A stretch of 64,000 nt of DNA from Chloroflexota bacterium (GCA_016860845.1 BOKF01000014.1:128084-192083); one strand, 5' to 3'; positions 55,300-64,000 are shown, numbered from the stretch's first letter. Notes: generated by a model not told the origin, from the sequence alone. Numbers and translations are program-made.

Positions 55300-56046
55300 A
55301 TGCGTAAATTAGTGACCGGGCGCTGGCTGCTCAAACATTTATTAGTCGTGCTCGTATTAATCATGCTGATCAATCTGGGATTATGGCAGCTTCGCCGGCT
55401 GGATGAAAAACGGACGTTCAACCAGAATATGGCTGCCGCTTTCAATCAACCGGCCACTCCCCTCGGCAATAGTCCGATTGATCCGGCGGCGCTTCACTTT
55501 CAGCGCGTCGCCGTTACCGGCACGTTTGACAACGCCCAGGCGATTGTTATTCGCAATCAGCTCCTCGACGACACCCCTGGCCTGCATCTGGTTACGCCGC
55601 TCCGCCTCAAGGACAGCGATCAGGCGGTGCTGGTTGATCGGGGCTGGATTCCACGGGGCGACTCGGACCCGGACCCGGCTGACTTAACGGCCTACGATCT
55701 TCCCGGTGAAGTCACCCTGGAAGGCATCGCTTACCAAACCCAGACCCGCCCCGGTGGGCTTTCTCCGCTCGACCCGCCCCTCAAGGAAGGTCAGACTCGC
55801 CTGGTGGCCTGGTTTCGGGTGGATATCGAGCGCATCCAGGAACAACTGCCCTACCCGCTCCTGCCTATTTTTATCAGACAACTCCCCGGCTCCCAGGCCG
55901 ATGCCCCAAATTTACCCCGCCAGGAAAGCGGGCTGACGCTCGACGAGGGGCCGCACCTGGGTTATGCCCTGCAATGGTTCTCGTTCGCCGCGATTTTGGT
56001 GGTCACTTACGCTGTGTTTCTGCGGCAAGAACTGCGGAAGAGGTGA
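55300..56046 (+). CDS. SURF1 family cytochrome oxidase assembly protein
   Basis: The 248-residue protein has the SURF1 plan: an N-terminal helix (about 14-32, followed by GLWQLRRLDEK), a periplasmic domain with LVTPLRLKDSDQAVLVDRGWIPRG, and a C-terminal helix preceded by HLGYALQWFSFA. SURF1 helps place heme a in cytochrome c oxidase, which suggests aerobic respiration. ATG 55300 is chosen over GTG 55291. No oxidase genes are nearby. Confidence 0.94.
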   Translation: MRKLVTGRWLLKHLLVVLVLIMLINLGLWQLRRLDEKRTFNQNMAAAFNQPATPLGNSPIDPAALHFQRVAVTGTFDNAQAIVIRNQLLDDTPGLHLVTPLRLKDSDQAVLVDRGWIPRGDSDPDPADLTAYDLPGEVTLEGIAYQTQTRPGGLSPLDPPLKEGQTRLVAWFRVDIERIQEQLPYPLLPIFIRQLPGSQADAPNLPRQESGLTLDEGPHLGYALQWFSFAAILVVTYAVFLRQELRKR

Positions 56047-56204
56047 GGCGAAGAAACGAAGACAAGATAGACTTCAGAAAAATTTTTGCCGGGATTAGGG
56101 GATTTGGGGATAAAAATAAGGAAAGAAATCTCCTAATCCTCTGATCCCGGCCCAAGATGAATGAAAATACTTTCCTGGGCAGTTATATACATTGTCTCTT
56201 TGCC

Positions 56205-57731
56205 TCACTGTTCTTCTCTCCGCGGGCGGGGCCGGCGCGATGAACCTTTAGCTGCCGTCCCGGCCACGCCGGAAGCTTCCACATGAACCTCTGGCAGCGT
56301 GTCACTTTCAACCAGGCCGGATTGGATCAGGCGGCGCATTTCGGCGGCCGCCAGCGGGTCGGTCTCCACGGGCTGGTAGGCGGCTAAAACCCGTTCAACC
56401 TCGGCCAGGGTGCGCTGGTGCAGCGTCGGCTGGCCGGCTTTTTGCCAGTTGTCGCGGTTGAGCCGGTCGAACGTGGGGCCAGGCAAATACATCTCCTCCG
56501 TCCAATATTTCAGGGTGTGATTGGCGACGAGCAGGTGCTGATCCTGCAAAAGCTGGCGCACCAAATCAACTGTGGGTAAATCCTCCATGGGCTTAAAATC
56601 GCGAACAAAGTGGAGCGCCTGGCCGCACAATTCGTTGTCAAACACCAATTTTTCCAGGCTAAAGACCAGCACATAATCCAGCATGCCCGGCCCGGAGACT
56701 GAGTTAACCCCGGCCATGGCCGCCAGGAGGGCGCTGGCAAAGGCTTCAGCGCCGCCTTGGGCGTCCACAAATTTGCTGTCACTCAAAGCCATGTAAGATT
56801 GGGTCGGCAGTCCCAGCGCCTTGGCCACCTTAACGTAAGCCACATCCACCCGCAGCGATTCAACCGCCGCCATCGGCGACGAGGTCGTTTTCATATGAAA
56901 AGCTGCCGGCGCGCCGCCAAAGAGCAGAGGCGCGCCCGGCTTAATGATCTGGGCCATGGTCAGCCCGGCCAGCACGTCGGCCACGTGCATGACCGTTGCG
57001 CCCACGGCGGTGACCGGAGCGATCAGGCCCATCAAAGTGACCGGGACCAGTTCGATGGGGATGCCCCACTCGACGCAGTCAATCAGGTTTTGGCAGGAGT
57101 CGTGGCTGTAGCGGAACATGCCGGTCGGGGTGATGGTAAAAATGCTCATGGGGCGGGCTACCAAATCGGCTTTGCCCCGGCGAAAGAGCTGCATCATTTC
57201 GGCCATGCGCGGCGTGCCATGGGCCGTAAAAGCCCCGGAGACAACCGGTTTGAGCGAGTTGGTCAAACAATGGTACAACCGCCAGGCGTCGGACACCTGG
57301 GGTTCGATGTCGCCGGTGGAAAAGGCGGTGGCCAGGTAAGCAATATGGGGGAGGCCATCGGCCAGGCGGACGTATTCGATAAAGTCGGCGGTGGTCGCAG
57401 TGCGGGTCTCGCCGCTGCGGTGATCCAGCACTTTAACCCCGCTGGAGCCGGGCACAAAATGGACGTTGTCGCCGCCCAGGTAGGCATGCGGGTCGCCGTT
57501 ACGATTGAATAGGGTAAACGAGCGAGGGGTGCTGCCAATCGCGCGATCCACCTCATCGGGGGGAAAAAGAATCCGCTGGCTGGCCGGGTCTTGCTTGAAG
57601 CCATGATCCAGCAGCCGCTCGCGCAGCGTCTGGCCCATCACCTCGACCCCCACCTCGGCCAAGATCTGCTTGGCCTCGACCAAAACCTGTTTGATCAAAT
57701 TATCTTCGATGATTTCAAGGGTGGGCTTCAT
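56205..57731 (-). CDS. MttB-family methyltransferase without pyrrolysine
   Basis: The 508-residue protein belongs to the trimethylamine methyltransferase (MttB) family, a TIM-barrel that moves a methyl group from a methylamine to a corrinoid protein. Recognised segments are [18 protein letters not shown] (about 90-107), [28 protein letters not shown] and [21 protein letters not shown]. The frame is continuous, so it does not use amber-coded pyrrolysine. Such forms act on other quaternary amines such as glycine betaine. No corrinoid protein or activator gene is adjacent. The C-terminal 30 residues are a basic, unstructured tail. Starts at ATG 57731. Confidence 0.92.
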   Translation of the reverse strand: MKPTLEIIEDNLIKQVLVEAKQILAEVGVEVMGQTLRERLLDHGFKQDPASQRILFPPDEVDRAIGSTPRSFTLFNRNGDPHAYLGGDNVHFVPGSSGVKVLDHRSGETRTATTADFIEYVRLADGLPHIAYLATAFSTGDIEPQVSDAWRLYHCLTNSLKPVVSGAFTAHGTPRMAEMMQLFRRGKADLVARPMSIFTITPTGMFRYSHDSCQNLIDCVEWGIPIELVPVTLMGLIAPVTAVGATVMHVADVLAGLTMAQIIKPGAPLLFGGAPAAFHMKTTSSPMAAVESLRVDVAYVKVAKALGLPTQSYMALSDSKFVDAQGGAEAFASALLAAMAGVNSVSGPGMLDYVLVFSLEKLVFDNELCGQALHFVRDFKPMEDLPTVDLVRQLLQDQHLLVANHTLKYWTEEMYLPGPTFDRLNRDNWQKAGQPTLHQRTLAEVERVLAAYQPVETDPLAAAEMRRLIQSGLVESDTLPEVHVEASGVAGTAAKGSSRRPRPRREEQ

Positions 57732-57746
57732 CAGCAGACCTTACTC

Positions 57747-58541
57747 TCAATTAGGTTGAAACCGGAAAAAGTACCAGACTCTATTTTCAACATTCATATC
57801 AATCGTGAACTTATCTGAAACCTGTTGGCCCTCCCCATTTTCCAGGTAAAAAGTCCAGACACCGGCAATGTAGATCGCGCGGGGTTGTGGTTCAAATTTG
57901 ATATTGCCGCTCTTGACCACGCCACCGGGTGGCGTATGGCCGATACTTTGCCCGGCGGAAAACTCGGACCGGGTTACAATCCCGTCGGGGTCGCTGCCGA
58001 CAAGACGGAAGCCGGGTATCCAGCCATTGTCGCCCCCCTGAACAGCGACCATAATGGACAGAATGTTCGCTTCAGTCGGTTGAGTGTACAGTTCGGCCAG
58101 CTTGAACTGCCAGGTGGGGACCGGCGTAGGGGTCGGGGGCGGCGGCTGGGTCGGCGGGGGGGGTGGGGCCGGGGTGCTGGTTGGAGTTGAGGTGGGAGTC
58201 CGCGTGGGCCGCGGTGTCCGGGTAGGGGTGAGGGTCGGCGTATCGCTTGGAATCGGGGTGAGGGTCGGCGTAGGGGTAACGGTTGGAGTCGGGGTGGCTA
58301 CAGGGGTGGAGGTAAAAGTCGGCTGGAGGGTCTTGATAATTTCTACGGTCGGGGTTGGTTCGTCCGCCATCGCGACCAGTTTATCAAACGGGGAAGCCAG
58401 GGTGCAGGCGGTTGTGAACATCAGCACCAGGAAGACGGGAAGAATGGAAGCTGGGAAGGTCGGTAAAAACCCAATCTTCCAACCTTCCAACCTTCCAACC
58501 TGCTGACAACATCTGAATTTAATACGTTTTATCTCTTTCAA
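57747..58541 (-). CDS. Lipoprotein with Thr/Pro stalk and small beta domain
   Basis: The 264-residue protein has a lipobox-like MFTTACT (Cys about 46), a Pro/Thr stalk (about 62-140) and a C-terminal domain of 120 residues with WQFKLAELYTQPTEANILSIMV and IAGVWTFYLENGEGQQV. The domain is similar to other exported modules of this window but I do not know its function. The N-terminal QVGRLEGWKIGFLPTFP is translated from an octamer repeat (58483-58503 and the inverted part at 58438-58465), which makes the exact start uncertain. Same direction as the MttB gene, 15 bp apart. Confidence 0.75.
   Translation of the reverse strand: MKEIKRIKFRCCQQVGRLEGWKIGFLPTFPASILPVFLVLMFTTACTLASPFDKLVAMADEPTPTVEIIKTLQPTFTSTPVATPTPTVTPTPTLTPIPSDTPTLTPTRTPRPTRTPTSTPTSTPAPPPPPTQPPPPTPTPVPTWQFKLAELYTQPTEANILSIMVAVQGGDNGWIPGFRLVGSDPDGIVTRSEFSAGQSIGHTPPGGVVKSGNIKFEPQPRAIYIAGVWTFYLENGEGQQVSDKFTIDMNVENRVWYFFRFQPN
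58438..58503. repeat. CCAACCTT octamer repeat with inverted partner
   Basis: CCAACCTT repeated about three times at 58479-58503 and GGAAGAATGGAAGCTGGGAAGG at the left in inverse sense. Similar sequence is at 49617-49682 and, as a short piece, at 60958-60977 (AACCTTCCAACCTT). Confidence 0.75.
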
Positions 58542-58697
58542 GCTAAACTCTTTTCTTCAGCGAAAGGTAAGCCAGCCGGATTGTACGCAAAACAACGGCT
58601 TGACACAAATGCAAGGGGATACAGGTTTGTAAAAACTTTAAGAAAAATCCGGGGAAGTAGTGAGGGGAAAACTACGAGTTAAATTGCCGGGACGACT

Positions 58698-59783
58698 CTA
58701 AGAGGTATCTTGGGGCAAGGCCGGCCGGGTCGGGGTGGGCGTCGGGGGTACTGTCGGGACGGGAGTGCTGTCCGGCGGCGGGAGTTGATGTTCCAGCTTG
58801 GTCACCAGATGCCACAAGAGGGGCAAGTTTTCATCCAGAACGGCCTGCATCGTTGGATCAGTATCGCCACGCCGGCTTAAGAGTTCCGGTTTCTGGTTGA
58901 AGGCCGTGGGACCATCGGCCAACAGCAGCTTGCGCAGAGCTTCATAATCGCTGCGCTTGATTTCTACGGCGGCCATGGTCCCGCGAGTCAAGCGCAGGGG
59001 GCGGATGGGGGTAGCGGTTTGGGTCAGGTGAACCCTCAGCGAAAATTCGTAGCGATCAAGTGTGATCAAAACCTGAGCCAGCAGGTAGTAAACATTGTTT
59101 TGCTTGGTCACCACCTTCAGGGGCTGTAACAAATCCAAGGGGACGCCCTCACGCCACTGGGCAAATTGGCTCTCGATTTGGTCTGGCTCGGTTAACAATT
59201 CGGTGGCGCTGTGCAGGGAACCAAAACTGCTGGCCAGCGGAGAAAAGTCAACGATCGCCTGGCTGCCATCGGCAAAACGAACCCAGACCGCCACATGATC
59301 CACGCGATCCTGCAAGTCATCCACCGGCGCAGCCACGCCGAAGCGGCCCAAGGCCACGCCTCGGACTTGCGGCGATTGCAGCAATTCCTGCTGCACCGCA
59401 TAGGCTAAAACAAAGCTGTCCACCACCGGCCATTCGGCCGGATTGGCCGGTTGCGGAGGATAGGCCAGACGAGCCAGTTGGCCTTCCGGGCCAGGCTCAA
59501 TGACAATCTTGGTAGCGTCATCTTCCAAAAGAGGGGCAAAGCCAAACTCAAACTTACCCAGGGTGGCTTTAGCGGCATTCAAAGCTTCGACATTATCGTT
59601 ATTAGGGATGACCAGTGGCCGGGTAGGGGTTGGGCTGGGGGTAGGCGTTGGGGTCGGCTCGCTGGCGCAAGCCGGTAGAAGCGCGACCAGCCCCAAAATT
59701 GCGCCAACCATCAGAAAAATTTTCAGGAGGGGCTGACGGCGAGTTTGCAGGAACCTGCCCCTTGGACCAATAGCTTGGATCAT
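58698..59783 (-). CDS. Lipoprotein of unknown function
   Basis: The 361-residue protein starts at ATG 59783 with GGAG six bases upstream. Its lipoprotein signal ends LLPACAS (Cys about 38), followed by a PTPTPTPSPTPT stalk and a globular domain (about 55-330), VALGRFGVAAPVDDLQDRVDHVAVWVRF in the middle, and a short Pro/Thr tail. I do not recognise the domain. It is probably anchored on the outer face of the membrane. Confidence 0.8.
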   Translation of the reverse strand: MIQAIGPRGRFLQTRRQPLLKIFLMVGAILGLVALLPACASEPTPTPTPSPTPTRPLVIPNNDNVEALNAAKATLGKFEFGFAPLLEDDATKIVIEPGPEGQLARLAYPPQPANPAEWPVVDSFVLAYAVQQELLQSPQVRGVALGRFGVAAPVDDLQDRVDHVAVWVRFADGSQAIVDFSPLASSFGSLHSATELLTEPDQIESQFAQWREGVPLDLLQPLKVVTKQNNVYYLLAQVLITLDRYEFSLRVHLTQTATPIRPLRLTRGTMAAVEIKRSDYEALRKLLLADGPTAFNQKPELLSRRGDTDPTMQAVLDENLPLLWHLVTKLEHQLPPPDSTPVPTVPPTPTPTRPALPQDTS

Positions 59784-59922
59784 GATCGCTCCAGCCAGGC
59801 CGCTTCGAATTAAAATTCTGAGCCGGCCTTGAATTTTCAGCAGAAACAAGAACATGGTACACAATGAGCCAGATTCGTCAAACGTTAGTAGACACTGCTG
59901 GGAAGAACGAAGCGCTTTGATG

Positions 59923-59990
59923 GTGTGTTCGATTTTGGTCTCGTCCTTCGATACGGCCTTCGACCTACTCAGGACGAGATGAACACAACC
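59923..59990. repeat. Nested palindromic repeat, core reversed
   Basis: Left arm GTGTGTTCGATTTTGGTCTCGT and right arm ACGAGATGAACACAACC, nearly the same as at 14714-14783, but the 29-bp core (59945-59973) is the reverse complement of the core at 14738, matching at 28 of 29 bases. Confidence 0.88.
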
Positions 59991-60071
59991 CGCTTTGACT
60001 CGGCCTATCCTTCGTGATAAACTAGCCCAAAATCACTCCACTCAATCTTAAATTATCATACCGAGGAATCT

Positions 60072-60986
60072 ATGCCAACCGTCGCCTTTCAAGGCATCAC
60101 CGGCGCCTATTCTGAGAGCGCCATTTTTCAATTTTTCGGCGCTGAAACCAAAACAGTCTCATGCCGAACTCTGGAAGGGATTTACGAAGCCGTCGAAACG
60201 GGCCGGGCCGACCTGGGCCTGCTGCCGGTCGAAAACGCCCTGGCCGGTTCGCTGCCGCGCGCCTATGAACTGCTGATGGAGCGTGACCTGCGGATTCGGG
60301 CTGAGGTGATTATGCGCATCCAGCATACTTTGATGGCTGCGCCAGGCGTTAAATTGAGCGATTTGAAGCGGGTACGCTCGACCCAGCTCTCGCTTAATCA
60401 GTGCGAAAAGTTCATCAACCGTTACGGCCTGGAACAATTTCCCGCCTCAGATACGGCCAGCAGCGCCCGCGACCTGGCGGCTCGCCCGGAACCAGACCTG
60501 GGCGTGATTGCCAGCAAACTGGCGGCCCAGATTTACAAGCTGGATGTCCTGGAAGAGGAAATCGAGGATGCCGCTTTTAACTACACCCGCTTTTTTGTCC
60601 TGGGCCGGGAAGACCCGCCCCGCGCCCAACGCAGCAAAACCTCGCTCATTTTCAGCGCCCGCCATCTGCCCGGCTCGCTCTATTACTGCCTGGGTGAGTT
60701 TGCCGAGCGCAATATCAACCTGACCAAAATCGAGTCCCGCCCCCGCCGCGACCGTCCCTGGCAATATCTGTTTTACCTCGATTTTGAAGGCCACTGGCAA
60801 GATCCCGCCGCCGAAGCGGCCCTGCTGGGGCTGCTGCGCCGGGCCGGTTTTGTCAAAATGCTTGGCTCCTATCCCATGGCCACCACGCCTCACCCCGAAG
60901 AATTCAGGGGGCGAGGAGGCGAAGAAGGGTGGAGCAGCAGCAACATAGACGAACCTGCTAACCTTCCAACCTTCAGCCGCGGATAA
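60072..60986 (+). CDS. pheA: Prephenate dehydratase
   Basis: The enzyme makes phenylpyruvate from prephenate on the route to phenylalanine. The 304-residue protein has the catalytic domain (1-180) with [24 protein letters not shown] and the [11 protein letters not shown] end with the essential Thr, then an ACT regulatory domain (about 190-265) with [24 protein letters not shown]. The final 40 residues (after HPEEFRG) are not family sequence; their DNA has GAGGAGGCGAAGA and AACCTTCCAACCTT pieces of dispersed repeats. SD CGAGGAA precedes ATG 60072. DAHP synthase follows 4 bp later. Confidence 0.95.
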   Translation: MPTVAFQGITGAYSESAIFQFFGAETKTVSCRTLEGIYEAVETGRADLGLLPVENALAGSLPRAYELLMERDLRIRAEVIMRIQHTLMAAPGVKLSDLKRVRSTQLSLNQCEKFINRYGLEQFPASDTASSARDLAARPEPDLGVIASKLAAQIYKLDVLEEEIEDAAFNYTRFFVLGREDPPRAQRSKTSLIFSARHLPGSLYYCLGEFAERNINLTKIESRPRRDRPWQYLFYLDFEGHWQDPAAEAALLGLLRRAGFVKMLGSYPMATTPHPEEFRGRGGEEGWSSSNIDEPANLPTFSRG

Positions 60987-60990
60987 ACCC

Positions 60991-62007
60991 ATGATTATCA
61001 TTATGCATTCTGAAGCTACCCCTTTTGAAGTTGACAATGTCGTGGCCGAGGTGGAGGCCAGGGGCTGGCAAACGCACCTTTCCCACGACTCAGGCGAAAC
61101 CATCATCGGTTTGCAGGGCAGCGGGCAGCCGTTGGACCCGTTCTACCTGGGCCAGATGCCCGGCGTCAAAGAAACGATGGCTATTACCCAAAAATTCAAG
61201 CTGACCAGCCGGGCCTTCCGCCGGGAGGATACAACCTTTACCCTGGGTGATGTGAACATCGGCAGCGGCCAACTGGCGGTCATCGCCGGGCCGTGCAGTG
61301 TGGAGAGCCGGGAACAACTGTTGGAAACAGCCCACGCGGTCAAAGAGGCCGGAGCCACCTTTCTGCGGGGCGGGGCCTACAAGCCGCGCAGTTCGCCCTA
61401 CAGTTTTCAGGGGATGGGGGAGCAGGGTCTTAAACTGCTGGCCGAAGCCCGTGAAGCGACCGGTCTGCCCATCGTCACCGAAGTCATGTCGCCGAGCAAA
61501 GTGGCCCTGGTCGCCATTTATGCCGACGTGCTGCAAATCGGGGCACGCAACATGCAGAACTTCGATTTGCTCAACGCCGTCGGTCAGGCCCACAAACCGG
61601 TGCTGCTCAAGCGCGGTATGTCGGCCACCATTGAGGATTTGCTCATGGCCGCCGAGTACATTTTGGCTCACGGTAACAACCGGGTCATGTTATGTGAGAG
61701 AGGCATCCGCACCTTTGATAACAAATATACCCGCAACACCTTCGACATCAACGCCATCCCGCTGCTTAAAGAGCTGACCCACCTGCCCATTATCGCCGAT
61801 CCCAGCCACGCTGTTGGGGTGCGCCGCCATGTCAGCGCCATGACCCTGGCCAGTGTCGCCGCCGGCGCCGACGGCCTGATTGTCGAAACCCACCCCGACC
61901 CCGACCACGCTGTCTCCGACGGCGACCAATCGCTGACCCTGCCTCAATTCAAAGAGTTGATGGCGCAGGTGCGCGCTATGGCCGAGGCGGTGGGTCGAAC
62001 GGTTTAG
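60991..62007 (+). CDS. aroF: 3-deoxy-7-phosphoheptulonate (DAHP) synthase, type I beta
   Basis: This enzyme joins PEP and erythrose-4-phosphate in the first step of aromatic synthesis. The 338-residue protein has an N-terminal ferredoxin-like domain (1-65) as in Thermotoga-type enzymes, then the barrel with [48 protein letters not shown] and [16 protein letters not shown]. The N-terminal domain is the feedback site in known examples. It follows pheA by 4 bp, so the pair is one operon. Confidence 0.96.
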   Translation: MIIIMHSEATPFEVDNVVAEVEARGWQTHLSHDSGETIIGLQGSGQPLDPFYLGQMPGVKETMAITQKFKLTSRAFRREDTTFTLGDVNIGSGQLAVIAGPCSVESREQLLETAHAVKEAGATFLRGGAYKPRSSPYSFQGMGEQGLKLLAEAREATGLPIVTEVMSPSKVALVAIYADVLQIGARNMQNFDLLNAVGQAHKPVLLKRGMSATIEDLLMAAEYILAHGNNRVMLCERGIRTFDNKYTRNTFDINAIPLLKELTHLPIIADPSHAVGVRRHVSAMTLASVAAGADGLIVETHPDPDHAVSDGDQSLTLPQFKELMAQVRAMAEAVGRTV

Positions 62008-62212
62008 ACCGTTGACCGCCGGCCGCCGCCGGCCGTCAGCGGTCCGCGGTCAAGATTCGCAGTCCGGTAAGAGATTTGTTAGAAGTTTTTGGTTAAGTGA
62101 ATAGTGTGGGTAGAATGTGTAGTTAGACACTATCTTTGGTAAATTAAAGAATAAGTTCGTGAAACTTAAATGAGTGTACAATCTCCAATCCAATCTCGAT
62201 TGTTAGGTTCAG
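62008..62212. other. Intergenic region with GC-rich hairpin and AT-rich change
   Basis: 62005-62050 holds GACCGCCGGCCGCCGCCGGCCGTCAGCGGTC, a GC-rich, partly self-complementary stretch of the GACCGCC type (given by its position and ends). After about 62080 the base composition drops sharply and stays low until about 63180, marking the edge of a different segment. No gene in this part. Confidence 0.55.
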
Positions 62213-62571
62213 GTGTCCACTTATTGTAGGATAGTTTCTATACTTATTTATGGGCTAGCTACAACCTTCGCTCTAGTAAGATTCAAAGATGATAACAACT
62301 GGGCTAGTTTTATTATTTTCCTGATGTCTTATCCGGGCGTAGTGGTCAGCCTCATCATCAATTTGTTTATCCATATCAATGATAATGTTCTCTACCCTAT
62401 CATATATGCAACAAGTGCGGTTAATGGTTCTTTGTAGGGTTATTATCGGGTTTCAGCAAACCGAATTGGCTTACTCTTGGGCTGTGGATTGTTTTTGGAA
62501 TCGGTGTTGTGATAATTAGTTTTATGTGCATTATCCTGATTGCAATAGGGGCTTCCACACCTGATGCCTGA
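62213..62571 (+). pseudogene. Frameshifted small membrane protein
   Basis: Frame 1 (GTG 62213 to TAG 62437) encodes two or three hydrophobic segments, ending ...YPIIYATSAVNGSL. From about 62430 another frame continues as WFFVGLLSGFSKPNWLTLGL then IVFGIGVVIISFMCIILIAIG and STPDA before a TGA at 62569. One base shift near 62430 would give a protein of about 119 residues with four helices. Function is unknown. Low GC as in the neighbours. Confidence 0.6.
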
Positions 62572-62603
62572 TAATGATAACAAAAGAAGGAATAGGTTAT
62601 GAC

Positions 62604-62864
62604 ATGCCTTGCATCAGTCAATTCTTCGGCATTGCGATTTATATGTACTTCAACGACCATCCACCGCCCCACTTTCACGCCGAGTATGGTGGGAGTGAAG
62701 CCCTGTATGAAATCGAAACCCTACGTCTTCATAAAGGCAAACTTGTCCGCCGCGCTCACAATATGGTTATCGAGTGGGCCGACCTTCATCGGGTTGAATT
62801 AATGGAAAACTGGAATAGAATGCGGCGGGGTGAGAGTTTGATTGAGATTGAGTCACTCGAGTAA
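62604..62864 (+). CDS. DUF4160 protein
   Basis: The 86-residue protein begins MPCISQFFGIAIYMYFNDH then PPPHFHAEYGG, the DUF4160 signature, and ends with NWNRMRRGESLIEIESLE. ATG 62604 is chosen from this family start; ATG 62574 gives a ten-residue extension. Members are found next to DUF2442 genes, as here (14 bp), and the pair has the look of a toxin-antitoxin system, though I know of no firm proof. Confidence 0.88.
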   Translation: MPCISQFFGIAIYMYFNDHPPPHFHAEYGGSEALYEIETLRLHKGKLVRRAHNMVIEWADLHRVELMENWNRMRRGESLIEIESLE

Positions 62865-62878
62865 AAAGGAGTTCAGTG

Positions 62879-63175
62879 ATGAGTGAAAAATTGATTAGAA
62901 TTCGATCCGTTGAAGTGTTAAATAACTATCGGGTACGTTTAGGGTTTACCGATAAAACGCAAAAAGAGATTGATTTAGAGCCTTACTTGCATGGTCCTAT
63001 CTTCGAGCCGATACGAAAAGACCCCCTTATGTTCCGTTCGGTAAAGGTTGACCAGCGGATGGGTACGATTGTTTGGGACAATGGGGCAGACATTGACCCG
63101 GATGTACTTTATCTCGGTCTAAAACCGGCCTGGATGGAAGAAGAATTGGCTCCTGTAGAGCAAAACGCCGCCTAG
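62879..63175 (+). CDS. DUF2442 protein
   Basis: The 98-residue protein matches DUF2442: VEVLNNYRVRLGFTDKTQKEIDL in the first half and FRSVKVDQRMGTIVWDNGADIDPDVLY in the second. AAGGAG lies seven bases before ATG 62879. It follows the DUF4160 gene directly. Function unknown; a partner role to DUF4160 is inferred from gene order. Confidence 0.88.
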   Translation: MSEKLIRIRSVEVLNNYRVRLGFTDKTQKEIDLEPYLHGPIFEPIRKDPLMFRSVKVDQRMGTIVWDNGADIDPDVLYLGLKPAWMEEELAPVEQNAA

Positions 63176-63203
63176 TGTTATTCGATAGAAAGGTTATAAG
63201 ATT

Positions 63204-63773
63204 ATGTCTAACACACAACAGCAGGATTTACAGCCTTCAGGCCGGGAAGTCGCTACCCTCGGTGGCGGCTGCTTCTGGTGCCTGGAAGCAGTTTATGATG
63301 AGTTCCAAGGTGTGGAGGATGTGGTATCCGGTTACTCCGGCGGCGCAGTGGTTAATCCAACCTATCAGCAGGTCTGCAACGGCACCACCGGCCACGCCGA
63401 GGTGGTTCAGGTGACCTTTGACCCGTCCGTTGTCTCGTTTCGAGAAATTCTGGAGGTTTTCTTCACCATCCACGATCCCACCACCCTCAACCGGCAGGGA
63501 GCCGATGTCGGGCCGCAGTATCGTTCGGCTATCTTTTATCACACACCGGAACAAAAAGAGACGGCGGAGCAGGTCATCGCTGAACTCAGTGCCGCCCAGC
63601 TCTGGGGCGCTCCAATTGTGACTGAAGTCACGCCGTTTGAGAAATTCTATATCGCGGAGGCGTACCACCAGGAGTATTTTCAACGCAATCCTGGGCAGGG
63701 TTACTGCCGGGTGATCATTGCCCCTAAAGTAGCCAAGTTCCGCCAGAAATACCTGGCCAAGCTCAAAAAGTAG
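63204..63773 (+). CDS. msrA: Peptide-methionine (S)-S-oxide reductase
   Basis: MsrA repairs oxidised methionine in proteins. The 189-residue enzyme has the catalytic GGGCFWCLEAVYDEFQGV (residues 20-37, with nucleophile Cys23), SGYSGG, GHAEVVQVTFDP, DVGPQYRSAIFYH and EAYHQEYFQRNP. The resolving Cys is not obvious except in GQGYCRVII, where it fits the C-terminal position. Cytoplasmic. SD AGAAAGG lies upstream of ATG 63204. Confidence 0.97.
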   Translation: MSNTQQQDLQPSGREVATLGGGCFWCLEAVYDEFQGVEDVVSGYSGGAVVNPTYQQVCNGTTGHAEVVQVTFDPSVVSFREILEVFFTIHDPTTLNRQGADVGPQYRSAIFYHTPEQKETAEQVIAELSAAQLWGAPIVTEVTPFEKFYIAEAYHQEYFQRNPGQGYCRVIIAPKVAKFRQKYLAKLKK

Positions 63774-63813
63774 AGCCGCTATCCGTGTGGGGGCATCTCA
63801 GTGTTTAAGGGTG

Positions 63814-63846
63814 AGACCGCAGAGGTTTTTAAGACCTCTGCGGTCT
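63814..63846. terminator. Perfect hairpin AGACCGCAGAGGT...ACCTCTGCGGTCT
   Basis: 13-bp perfect arms with a seven-base TTTTAAG loop, 40 bp downstream of msrA. No T-run follows, so it may be a repeat (CGCAGAGG type) that also acts as a transcript end. From 63847 to 64000 I see no gene. Confidence 0.7.
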
Positions 63847-64000
63847 GCCTGAAACGACCCACTCTATCTTTGAGTGATCGTTCGGAGTTTGGTAAGAGAG
63901 GGCAGGAGTAAAAAATTTCCCCTACCCCCCCTTGGTTTTTAGGCGAGGAGCAGACCGAAATCAGCCCCACCCCGCCCCAAGTGGTTGCCCGTCCACGTCA

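Noticed and set aside
56205..57731. Pyrrolysine-coding amber codon in the MttB-like gene.
   Set aside because: The frame of 508 codons is continuous with no internal stop, so no readthrough is needed.

Overview
The window looks like a chromosomal segment of a GC-moderate, uncultured-type Chloroflexota bacterium (Anaerolineae/Caldilineae-like). This is an inference from gene style: proline/threonine 'PTPTPT' stalks on lipoproteins, a PASTA-less Ser/Thr kinase with an extracellular beta domain, multi-GAF sensor kinases, giant TPR proteins, a CrtB-CrtI-carotenoid oxygenase cluster, SURF1, and many small palindromic and heptameric repeats. No marker gene proves the phylum.

Layout. 1-2553: 5' part of a multi-GAF/PAS histidine kinase on the minus strand, running off the window edge. 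2711-8486: an orphan E1-beta dehydrogenase subunit, then a plus-strand run of SDR (pteridine-reductase-like, with an altered active site), a GT1-like glycosyltransferase, an M29 aminopeptidase and an AAA ATPase. 8483-10106: a folate operon, folB-folK-folE. 10276-16039: a frameshifted relic, a CoA-binding protein, metY, a Ser/Thr kinase and a LysM/beta-propeller exported protein. 16324-18593: TetR regulator and divergent SDR with a clear palindromic operator, and a VapBC-type toxin-antitoxin pair with an operator over its -10 box. 18864-25206: an IS4-family element that truncates a TPR/PIN-like gene on one side and abuts a 12-TPR lipoprotein gene on the other.

25552-29865: secG, an oligopeptide-type binding protein and an ABC-2 exporter (ATPase plus permease). 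30026-33376: mdh, a four-helix-bundle gene flanked by inverted heptamer arrays, hemC and hemD. 33746-39376: carotenoid cluster crtB-crtI-carotenoid oxygenase behind a well-formed promoter with two TGTACA palindromes, then two small membrane proteins and a NagD-like phosphatase. 39566-42465: an iodotyrosine-deiodinase-like flavoprotein, a GlpQ-type phosphodiesterase and a second ABC-2 permease. 42584-49579: a 2331-residue STAND-type ATPase whose C-terminal 1700 residues are TPRs organised in a super-repeat with 15 recognisable linkers.

49929-55299: a response regulator with coiled coil, gamma-carbonic anhydrase, NYN-type RNase, a degenerate staphylococcal-nuclease-like lipoprotein and a REC-histidine kinase. 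55300-59783: SURF1, an orphan non-pyrrolysine MttB homologue and two lipoproteins. 60072-62007: pheA and a DAHP synthase (aromatic amino acids). 62213-63773: an AT-richer patch with a frameshifted membrane-protein gene, a DUF4160/DUF2442 pair and msrA.

The most distinctive signal is the density of small repeats between genes: at least six families, some nested in each other, one with a 29-bp core in opposite orientation inside conserved arms, and several that have become part of coding sequence.
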